DNA of 33,981 nucleotides from an uncultured Methanobrevibacter sp. (GTDB lineage: Archaea > Methanobacteriota > Methanobacteria > Methanobacteriales > Methanobacteriaceae). Positions 8,529 to 15,399 of the stretch are shown piece by piece. A program made the translations under genes and the position numbers. Each line of letters begins with the position of its first letter. Position 1 is the stretch's first letter. The notes under the pieces are model-generated. The model was not told the DNA's origin and did no database searches. It saw only the letters and a program-made list of their open reading frames with translations. The stretch covers positions 1-33,981 of the forward strand of contig NZ_CAMJUE010000017.1 in the NCBI RefSeq assembly GCF_946408925.1. Direction: 5' to 3'.

Positions 8529-10469
8529 ATGAACATATTATTGCTACAGAATATGTCAATAATATTAATTACTGCCGTAATCGTATTATTGATATTTAAC
8601 AAATTGAAACTGCCAACAATGATTGGTTTATTCATAACAGGGATTGTTTTAGGCCATGTTGTTAATGATACAAGCATCATTTCAACACTGTCCGAACTTG
8701 GAGTGATATTTTTACTTTTCATTATCGGACTTGAGTTTTCGGCAGAAAAGTTCACGGCAATTAAGCATTATGCTTTGATTGGAGGAATCCTTCAGGTAAT
8801 CATTACAACAATACTGGTTACATTGCTTGGATTTGCACTGAATCTTTCATGGAACAGTGCACTGTTTTTAGGTTTTTTAGTGGCATTTTCATCAACAGCC
8901 ATAGTTATGAAGGTAATGCAGCAAAGGCACATTACCCATTCAGTTCAGGGAAGAGTGACATTAGGTATTTTAATATTCCAAGACATTGCAGTCATTATTG
9001 TAATCTTATTAACACCAATTTTGGGAGGCGAAAGTGTTGAAACACATTTATTGCCCCAATTGATAGTTAAGGCTCTGGGCCTTGGATTAATCATATTTGC
9101 AGGTGCAAAATGGTTCATACCATTAGCCCTAAGGGATGCAGCCCGAACAAAAAACAGAGACCTGTTCCTGCTTTTAACATTATTCATCTGTATGGGAACC
9201 ACTTTTGCAACAAGTTTAATCGGTATCGGACCTGAACTTGGAGCATTCATTGCAGGACTACTTATTTCAAATACAGAATATTCCCACCAGACCTTAGGTT
9301 ACATACAGCCTTTCCAAGATGTGTTTATGAGTTTATTCTTCATCAGCATTGGTTTAATGGTTAATCTCCATTTATTCCTATCAAATATTGGAATAATCAT
9401 ATTATTAACTTTAATAATTGTTATAATCAACTTTACAGCAACTTTCATAACCGGCATGGCTTTAAAATTGCCTACAAAGATATCAGTCAGCATTGCAATT
9501 CTTTTAAGCCAAATAGGAGAATTTTCTTTTGTCCTTGCAAAGGAAGGTATGAGTTACGGTTTAATGACAAATGAATTTTTTAGCATATTTTTGGGAGTAA
9601 GCATCCTTACAATGTCCCTAACACCGTTTTTAGAAAAGGCAACACCCCAAATTGTAAAATTAATAGGTAAAATATCATACTTCCAGGTCGATGATGAATT
9701 GAAAACATTGCCTGAAGAATTGGAAGAGGAAACAAAAATTGAAGGTCATGTCATTCTTGTCGGTCTGGGCCGTAACGGCAAGCACATTGCAAAAGCATGC
9801 AGACAATTCCGCATTCCAATTCGCATTGTGGACATGAACCCGACAATTGTTGAAAACCAGCAGGCACTGGGATTGCCAATTATCTATGGAAGGGCGTCAA
9901 ATGAAAGCGTGCTTAAGGAATTGAACATCACATCCGCCCAATGTATCGTTATATCCGCTTCAACATATGAAGAGACAATGAAAACAATTGACGTTGCAAG
10001 ACGACTGAACCCGGACATCCATATTATAGTGCGTACAAGATATCTGAAAAGCATTGACGATGTTATTGAAGCAGGTGCCGATGAAGTCATTCCAAAAGAA
10101 TTTGAAACAAGTATAATGATGTTTACAAGGATTATGGATTACTACAATAAGGATGTTGATGAGATAACCGGTGCAGTGAATGATTTAAGATCAAACAATT
10201 ATGACGCATTCAGAACTGTAACCTCCGAGGATATTACAACTTATCTCAACTACAAATACACAGATTTGGAAATTGATTCCCTTAGAGTTTCTGAAAATGC
10301 ACATATTGATGATTTTCCATTTGAAGAGAATAATTTAAAGGTTACCGGAGTTGTTCGTGGAGAAGACACTTTTATTGACGTTAAATCAGATTTCAAATTC
10401 TTTGAAGATGATTTGATACTGTTCATAGGCCACAGAGAAAACATCAATAAATTCTTCGATACTATTTAA
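8529..10469 (+). CDS. KefB-type CPA2 monovalent cation:proton antiporter with TrkA-N/TrkA-C domains
   Basis: A 646-residue membrane protein. About a dozen hydrophobic segments fill residues 1-385, with CPA2 hallmarks: AFSSTAIVMK, Asp152 in LIFQDIAVI, and GPELGAFIAGLLIS. A cytoplasmic Rossmann RCK domain (TrkA-N, GHVILVGLGRNG from about 405) and a TrkA-C domain (about 560-646) follow. It should exchange K+ or Na+ for protons under nucleotide control. A downstream in-frame ATG at 8559 is an alternative start; the first ATG with AGGAT upstream is preferred. It has its own promoter region after the gfcR terminator, and the HIRAN gene follows after about 37 bases. Confidence 0.9.
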   Translation: MNILLLQNMSIILITAVIVLLIFNKLKLPTMIGLFITGIVLGHVVNDTSIISTLSELGVIFLLFIIGLEFSAEKFTAIKHYALIGGILQVIITTILVTLLGFALNLSWNSALFLGFLVAFSSTAIVMKVMQQRHITHSVQGRVTLGILIFQDIAVIIVILLTPILGGESVETHLLPQLIVKALGLGLIIFAGAKWFIPLALRDAARTKNRDLFLLLTLFICMGTTFATSLIGIGPELGAFIAGLLISNTEYSHQTLGYIQPFQDVFMSLFFISIGLMVNLHLFLSNIGIIILLTLIIVIINFTATFITGMALKLPTKISVSIAILLSQIGEFSFVLAKEGMSYGLMTNEFFSIFLGVSILTMSLTPFLEKATPQIVKLIGKISYFQVDDELKTLPEELEEETKIEGHVILVGLGRNGKHIAKACRQFRIPIRIVDMNPTIVENQQALGLPIIYGRASNESVLKELNITSAQCIVISASTYEETMKTIDVARRLNPDIHIIVRTRYLKSIDDVIEAGADEVIPKEFETSIMMFTRIMDYYNKDVDEITGAVNDLRSNNYDAFRTVTSEDITTYLNYKYTDLEIDSLRVSENAHIDDFPFEENNLKVTGVVRGEDTFIDVKSDFKFFEDDLILFIGHRENINKFFDTI

Positions 10470-10506
10470 ATACTTTAAAACACAATATATACACAAGGTG
10501 ATAATT

Positions 10507-10914
10507 TTGTACATTACTATAATTGCATTTCAAAATATGCACGGAGAAAAGCCTTTGAAATTAAATGAATTGGTCAAGCTTGTAAAAGAACCCAACAACA
10601 AATATGATACCGAAGCGATAGCCTGTGAAATGAGACATTTCGGAAAAATAGGTTATGTTGCAAACAGCACAAATACTGTAGTTAAAGGTTGCATGAGTTC
10701 AGGCAGAGTATTTGATAAGATTACTGACGAATATTTTGCTAAAATTAAATTCATACACTCCAATATGACAATAGCTAAAATATTAACTGCCGATGAATTC
10801 ATAAAGGAAGTTGAAAATCCTGAAAGTGACATTCATTATTTAAGTGAAAATCCTACAGAAATCGACATAGCATATATTCAGAAAAATTACCCTGCATGTG
10901 ATGAAAATGATTAG
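10507..10914 (+). CDS. HIRAN domain protein
   Basis: A stand-alone protein of about 135 residues. The pattern (I)IAFQNMHG, LVKEPNNKYDTEAIAC and GKIGYVANS matches the HIRAN fold, an OB-like domain known from HLTF-type helicases, where it recognises 3' DNA ends. No helicase or nuclease is fused. A GTG at 10498 is in frame, but it is part of the ribosome-binding site GGTGAT (10497-10502), so the TTG at 10507 is the better start. The next gene (ARPP-1 family) overlaps its end by 8-17 bases, so the two are translationally coupled. The role is not known; handling of unusual DNA ends is inference from the fold. Confidence 0.78.
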   Translation: MYITIIAFQNMHGEKPLKLNELVKLVKEPNNKYDTEAIACEMRHFGKIGYVANSTNTVVKGCMSSGRVFDKITDEYFAKIKFIHSNMTIAKILTADEFIKEVENPESDIHYLSENPTEIDIAYIQKNYPACDEND

Positions 10915-11851
10915 CATTGATGAGATTAAGTTAAATCCAGGTATTGAAATGCTGCAACCACAAGTGCATGAAAACATCACAATCATACCCTTAAAAACTG
11001 AAAGAATATACATTGATCTTTTAACACTTAAAAAAGGTTTGGAATTAGGTCTTGTTGAAGTTAAAGAATGTGACACATCACAGGTGAATACGGTGATTGT
11101 CAAAAATCATTCAGTAACCCCATTAATTTTAATTGACGGTGAGGAAATCATAGGGGGAGACCAGAACAGGATTGTCAACTCAACCATTTTAATTGATGCT
11201 GAAAGTGAGATGAAAATTCCCGTAAGCTGCAGTGAAAAACACAGATGGACATTTAAAAGTGAATTCAAACAGTCAGACTATATTGCCAATTACAAAACTA
11301 GACGGGCAAAGGAGTATGCTTCAAGAGTTTCAAGTTCATTCCAGGATGTGATCTGGTCATCAATTGACAGTCTGGAAATGGAACAGGACTTTGCATCACC
11401 TACCAGCGCAATGGATGGAAGCTATGAAAACATTAAAGCTGCCCACAACCAAATCATTAAACAGTTCAAAATCATTGACGGCCAAACAGGTGTTCTGATA
11501 ATGGTTGATGGACAAATCACAGGTTTTGAATTATTCCTGAACAGTGAAATTTACCGAGAGTTCCATGAAAAAATACTGAAAAGTTATTTGATTGATTCTA
11601 AAATTAAAAATACTCAATTTACAATAAATATTGAAGCTGCACAGGAAGTTATAGATAATGCATGTGACTCTTCATTTGAAAAAAAGAACATCAGCGGAAT
11701 TGAAAGCGCTTATGCCTTTGAAAATGAAGCAGGTCTTGGAACATTATACCTTTTCAAAGATAAGATTGTTCACTGGTCATATTTCAAAAAAGATGAAGAA
11801 AAAATCAGTGATGAAATTGTTTCCGACATCCCTTTAGAAACGGATATCTAA
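10907..11851 (+). CDS. ARPP-1 family (DUF6569-like) protein
   Basis: A protein of 314 residues (317 from the GTG at 10898). The central block DGEEIIGGDQNRIVNST, then MKIPVSCSEKHRWTFKSEF, matches the ARPP-1 family, named for association with ADP-ribosylglycohydrolase and rhodanese-phosphatase genes. The biochemical activity is not known to me. The ATG at 10907 is preferred because GTGAT (10898-10902) lies four bases before it; ATG 10901 and GTG 10898 overlap that site. It overlaps the HIRAN gene at its 5' end, and its 3' end overlaps the convergent HsdM-like gene by 18 bases (11834-11851), so transcription from the two sides could interfere. Confidence 0.7.
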   Translation: MISIDEIKLNPGIEMLQPQVHENITIIPLKTERIYIDLLTLKKGLELGLVEVKECDTSQVNTVIVKNHSVTPLILIDGEEIIGGDQNRIVNSTILIDAESEMKIPVSCSEKHRWTFKSEFKQSDYIANYKTRRAKEYASRVSSSFQDVIWSSIDSLEMEQDFASPTSAMDGSYENIKAAHNQIIKQFKIIDGQTGVLIMVDGQITGFELFLNSEIYREFHEKILKSYLIDSKIKNTQFTINIEAAQEVIDNACDSSFEKKNISGIESAYAFENEAGLGTLYLFKDKIVHWSYFKKDEEKISDEIVSDIPLETDI

Positions 11852-13516
11852 CTCATCCATCATTTTTTCTATTTTTAAATTCAATTCTTGAATATTAGCA
11901 TCAATTTCAGCTTTTTCCTGTTTCAAATCACTTAATCGAATGAATTTTCCTTCAAATGTATCGACATAACGTGACACTGACAGGTTAAAATCATTTTTGG
12001 CAATCTCGCTAATGGAAATCAGATTGGAAAATTTATCGATAGTTAACTTTTTGGAATAGACATCACTGATTTTATCTATGGTTTCATCTGAAAAAATCAG
12101 ATTTCTTCTAAACAGACCGGGGAATAAAATCCTGTTTTTTTGTGTTTTATAGTCATTTGAAATATCAATGAACAATATTCCCTGGTTTGATCTGTTTTTC
12201 CTGAAAACAATGATAACTTCAGGTCTTCTTCTTCCGATTTCCTCAGGCACACTAATTATTGTATCAACATAGTTTTTTTCAAATGTCAGGTATTTTCTAA
12301 GCGTCTGAAGAGAATTTTTAAAAAGGAAGTTCTGTGAAATGCTTATTGCCATGATTCCATCATATTTTAGTGATTCAATCAGATTGATTAAAAACAAGAA
12401 TTCACTGTCCTTTAGAGATTCATACTCACCTGAAAATTCAATATCAGAAGATGATTCGACATCGATTTTTTCAAGCAGGTTTTCCAGTGCACTGTTCAAT
12501 TCAGAATCCTTTGTGAATGAATCGCTGTTCATGTTAAATTCATTACGCAAGACTTTTTCAAGTTCATTTCTTTTGTTTCTCCTGATTATTTCACGGTTCT
12601 GATTTTCCTTTGATGAATAATAATTCCTTATTTTTAATGGGATTTTTGACAATATAACATCAAATGATGCACCGTCAATATCTATTGACTCAGTTGCATC
12701 CTCATTTCTAAATTCCACATAATTCAAGTTGAAATAGTTGATTAGAAATCTGGTAATGGCATAACAGTATGTTAACCTATCAGATTCCTTACCGTAATAT
12801 GTCACGCCCAATTCACATTTCTCAGATAGACTCAATAATGTATTTCCATCCATTAGAAACGGATCATAAGCATTTTTGATTGATGTTTTATCACAACTGA
12901 TTAATGTTGACAACAATTGTGAGATGTATTCAGGAGTCGGTTGGATGTGCATCAGTTTTGATGATGTCAATACCTCAAATACACTGCTGAATGGAAATTC
13001 AGTTTCGAATAAATCCAATTTGGAAATTGCATATATTATTTCCTTTATGGCTAATTTTATCTCACTTTCAAATTCATATTTGTCAATTTTTATTTCCTGA
13101 GACAGTGTTTTGAACAAGAACTCAAAATATTTCTTATCTTTGGAATCTGGGGCAAATGTGATGTTTTTTGGAAATATACTGAAAAATTCTGAGAGAAAAA
13201 ATCTGTCAGAATAGAAGTTATTTATCACTTCATCGATGAATGCATCTGGCTTTTCAATGTGAAAACCGTATAGATGCATTGAATCTTCCTTTAGAACTTC
13301 CTGATAATAATTAGATTTATAAGCCTCATCCAGAGTCATTTCCTTATCCTGAAGAGCCATTAGAAAATGATCTTTTATGCTGTCTGAGCAGTACTTGTAT
13401 AAAAAGGTGTATATTACAATGTAGTCGATTTCATCAGGCAACTTGAAGTTTCTTGATTTTGATATGAGATTTTTTAAAATAGAATAATTATCTGATTTTT
13501 TGGAGTTAGGTCTCAT
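11834..13516 (-). CDS. HsdM-like type I methylase subunit with degenerate catalytic motifs
   Basis: A 560-residue relative of HsdM. The order of family landmarks is kept: an alpha-helical N-terminal region, QPTPEYISQLLSTL (usually YTP...), motif I, a YGKESDR block (usually YGQE), FDVIL with motif IV, SLKYDGIMAISIS, and a C-terminal coiled coil for HsdS contact. The catalytic motifs are lost. Motif I reads DPFLMDGNTLL (about 218-228) instead of DPxxGSGG, and motif IV reads SKIPL (about 290-294) instead of NPPF/Y. AdoMet binding and adenine methylation are therefore unlikely. The ATG at 13516 is preferred, with GGGGTGA upstream; a GTG at 13525 lies inside that site. It overlaps the HsdS stop by 11 bases. 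No HsdR is nearby. Confidence 0.8.
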   Translation of the reverse strand: MRPNSKKSDNYSILKNLISKSRNFKLPDEIDYIVIYTFLYKYCSDSIKDHFLMALQDKEMTLDEAYKSNYYQEVLKEDSMHLYGFHIEKPDAFIDEVINNFYSDRFFLSEFFSIFPKNITFAPDSKDKKYFEFLFKTLSQEIKIDKYEFESEIKLAIKEIIYAISKLDLFETEFPFSSVFEVLTSSKLMHIQPTPEYISQLLSTLISCDKTSIKNAYDPFLMDGNTLLSLSEKCELGVTYYGKESDRLTYCYAITRFLINYFNLNYVEFRNEDATESIDIDGASFDVILSKIPLKIRNYYSSKENQNREIIRRNKRNELEKVLRNEFNMNSDSFTKDSELNSALENLLEKIDVESSSDIEFSGEYESLKDSEFLFLINLIESLKYDGIMAISISQNFLFKNSLQTLRKYLTFEKNYVDTIISVPEEIGRRRPEVIIVFRKNRSNQGILFIDISNDYKTQKNRILFPGLFRRNLIFSDETIDKISDVYSKKLTIDKFSNLISISEIAKNDFNLSVSRYVDTFEGKFIRLSDLKQEKAEIDANIQELNLKIEKMMDELDIRF

Positions 13517-14075
13517 TATCTTCACCCCATAACTCGTTGAGTATAGCCTCTTTTAGATTCCTGTCATATTCCAGCTGGCGTTGGTCTTCACGAATCTTAT
13601 CATTTATAGTATTGAGCAATTCCCCATATTTAACTTGAGTGTTAAAATCAGGTACAATTAATTCCAACTGCTTTATTTCCTTTAGGGAAGTGTGAGGGAT
13701 TTTTTCACTGCTTCCGAGTTCATGCAATTGTTTTTTTATATGAGTATTGGTGAGTAAGTGTGTGATAAAGTCAGGGTCGTAGTCTTTTTTGAGTCTGATG
13801 ATGGCTATTCGGTCACTTACGATTAGGCCTTCCTTTTTTACACATACTACATCATAGGGATAGGGCATTTTCATCAGCACATCGTTTTTTCTGGTGAAAT
13901 ATCTTTCCTTGATATTGCTTTTGAGTGTTAACTCATCGAAGTCAGATATTTCCCCGTCTTTTTTTATTGATCTTTGAACGATTACTTGGAATTTTTCGCC
14001 ATCATCATCCAGATAACGCCTGTATGACAATCCTGAAAATATTTCCGCCATATCTTCTAATTTTACTTTTTTCAT
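13506..14075 (-). CDS. Half-size HsdS-like specificity subunit (single TRD)
   Basis: A 189-residue protein with one target-recognition domain (about residues 1-145) and one C-terminal coiled coil (TQVKYGELLNTINDKI onward), the layout of half an HsdS. Full HsdS proteins carry two TRDs and are about twice as long, so this one would have to dimerise to recognise a two-part palindromic site. The ATG at 14075 is chosen because GTGAT lies four bases upstream; the in-frame GTG at 14084 is part of that ribosome-binding site. It is first in an overlapping pair with the HsdM-like gene. It is probably the DNA-reading half of that complex. Confidence 0.82.
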   Translation of the reverse strand: MKKVKLEDMAEIFSGLSYRRYLDDDGEKFQVIVQRSIKKDGEISDFDELTLKSNIKERYFTRKNDVLMKMPYPYDVVCVKKEGLIVSDRIAIIRLKKDYDPDFITHLLTNTHIKKQLHELGSSEKIPHTSLKEIKQLELIVPDFNTQVKYGELLNTINDKIREDQRQLEYDRNLKEAILNELWGEDNET

Positions 14076-14140
14076 TCTAATCACTTTAAAATGATTTTTG
14101 TGTTCAAATGTTATGTATTTACAATGGTAGTTGAATGAGC

Positions 14141-14171
14141 ATTAGTTTTTGGTGGTGTGCCAAAAACTAAT
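14141..14171 (-). terminator. 12-bp perfect hairpin after the hypothetical gene
   Basis: Arms ATTAGTTTTTGG (14141-14152) and CCAAAAACTAAT (14160-14171) pair perfectly around a 7-base loop. On the minus strand the hairpin begins at the stop codon of the preceding hypothetical gene and lies upstream of hsdS. No U-tract follows, so it may act as a 3'-protective structure, an attenuator or an operator for the HsdS-HsdM pair rather than as a simple terminator. Confidence 0.5.
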
Positions 14172-14515
14172 CATTGGTATAGTCCTGAGACATCATCAAG
14201 CAAGTGAGTTTCGTCAGGAATTTCAGAAGGGTCAACTTTTTCAGCTGAAACTCCACCTATTACCCCTACACTTTGGATGTTGTCTTTTAGAACAGCGGTT
14301 GATGTGATTCCAGGTCCTTGTGGTGAAAGGACAAATAAGTCAAGAAACAATTCATCTTCTCCAACAATAAATGCCGGTTCTATTGCTTCAGCAGATTTTG
14401 TTTGGACTTTTATTAAGATGTGTTTTGCTTCATTGTCATCTTCAATACCGATTTCCTGTCTGATTGTTTTGTCTAAATCTTTGACTTTTTCGCTCCAATT
14501 TATCTTTTGGTTCAT
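14171..14515 (-). CDS. Hypothetical protein, 114 residues
   Basis: An acidic soluble protein of unknown function. It starts at the ATG at 14515 with GAGGTAAT just before it; an ATG 39 bases further upstream has no such site. A polar N-terminal helix region (NWSEKVKDLDKTIRQEIG) is followed by a beta-rich part with GVIGGVSAEKVDPSEIP. There is no signal peptide, membrane segment or cysteine pattern. A TATA-like TTTATATATTA at about 14628-14638 drives it, with two GATGCATTTTT repeats between the likely start of transcription and the gene. A perfect hairpin follows its stop codon. Confidence 0.7.
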   Translation of the reverse strand: MNQKINWSEKVKDLDKTIRQEIGIEDDNEAKHILIKVQTKSAEAIEPAFIVGEDELFLDLFVLSPQGPGITSTAVLKDNIQSVGVIGGVSAEKVDPSEIPDETHLLDDVSGLYQ

Positions 14516-14572
14516 ATTATTACCTCTCTTATTTTTTGTCACCTTAAAAAACAATGGTGTGGATTTTAAATT

Positions 14573-14605
14573 GATGCATTTTTTTAAAGATGATGCATTT
14601 TTGCA
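14573..14605. promoter_or_regulatory. Direct repeats GATGCATTTTT
   Basis: GATGCATTTTT occurs at 14573-14583 and again at 14592-14602, 19 bases apart, followed by another TGCA (14602-14605). They lie just downstream of the expected transcription start of the minus-strand hypothetical gene, a repressor-type position. The same TGCATTTTT core recurs in the inverted repeat at 14717-14743. Confidence 0.4.
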
Positions 14606-14716
14606 ATCTTATTTTGGATTTAATAATATATAAACTTTACTGTTTAATCCATCTTTTTTAGAAAAATACATTTTTCCGACTGCAAGTTATTATATATTTG
14701 GCATAGTATATAAAGG

Positions 14717-14743
14717 TTTTGCATTTTTTAAAAAAATGCAAAA
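14717..14743. promoter_or_regulatory. Perfect inverted repeat with TGCA core
   Basis: TTTTGCATTTTTT (14717-14729) and AAAAAATGCAAAA (14731-14743) are 13-bp arms around one base. A strong TATATAAAGG element lies at about 14707-14716, so the repeat falls between it and its expected transcription start. It shares the TGCATTTTT core with the repeats at 14573-14602. Further down, CACATGTG (14749-14756) is an 8-bp palindrome. Confidence 0.45.
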
Positions 14744-14769
14744 AAACACACATGTGCAAAATCATAATG

Positions 14770-14796
14770 TTTATATGAAAGTAAGTACTTACTTAC
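14770..14796 (+). promoter_or_regulatory. tetR promoter and operator
   Basis: A TATA box TTTATAT (14770-14776) lies about 26 bases before the ATG at 14800, which predicts a leaderless or nearly leaderless mRNA; no Shine-Dalgarno is present. Between them lies GTAAGTACTTACTTAC (14781-14796), containing the perfect palindrome GTAAGTACTTAC plus a third half-site, as in many TetR-family operators. Autorepression of the TetR-YhgE operon is the likely function. Confidence 0.65.
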
Positions 14797-14799
14797 ATT

Positions 14800-15399
14800 A
14801 TGGAAGTTAAAAATGGAAGCGTTGAAGAAAGAATCATCAATGCTTCATTTCATATTCTAGAAAAAGAAGGCTTTTCAGGAGCCACAACTAAAAAAATAGC
14901 TGAAAAAGCTGGAGTAAGTGAAGTAACACTGTTTCGAAAGTTCGAAAGCAAAGAAAAACTAATCAGCATAGCAAAAGAACATTACAGTACTGATTTCATT
15001 GAAAAACTAACAGAGATATTCCAATACACTCCTGAAATAAGTGTAGAAGAATACTTAACCCAATGCTTCAATAAACTAGTTAATTTAACAGACAATGAAT
15101 TAACAATACTGAAAGTGGGAATGGAAGAAGTAAGAGACATTCCAACTGACAAAAAAGTATTTTTACGAATTAGTGAAACAATAATCGACGAATTAACTAA
15201 ATTCTTTTCATTAAAAATCGAACAAAAAGAACTAAGAGAAATAAATCCTAGCATATTAGCTTTAAATATGTTCAGTATCATGTTTGAGTCAATAATCCTT
15301 TGGAAAGTTTATGGCAAACAACCAAAATACAACATTGACCGATATACTGAAGACTTCCTAGACATAATTTTAAATGGAATAAAAAGTGATAACAAATGA
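14800..15399 (+). CDS. TetR/AcrR family transcriptional regulator
   Basis: A 199-residue TetR-family repressor. The N-terminal helix-turn-helix is clear (about residues 9-55): RIINASFHILEKEGFSGATT, then IAEKAGVSEVTLFRKFESKE. The remaining all-helical part is the ligand-binding and dimer domain, whose ligand cannot be predicted. It is probably leaderless and autoregulated through the palindrome between its TATA box and start. Its stop overlaps the start of the YhgE/Pip gene by four bases (ATGA), so it should control that membrane protein. Confidence 0.92.
   Translation: MEVKNGSVEERIINASFHILEKEGFSGATTKKIAEKAGVSEVTLFRKFESKEKLISIAKEHYSTDFIEKLTEIFQYTPEISVEEYLTQCFNKLVNLTDNELTILKVGMEEVRDIPTDKKVFLRISETIIDELTKFFSLKIEQKELREINPSILALNMFSIMFESIILWKVYGKQPKYNIDRYTEDFLDIILNGIKSDNK

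Noticed and set aside
10507-14075. Complete type I restriction-modification system
   Set aside because: No HsdR-type helicase/nuclease is present in the window and the methylase motifs are lost.
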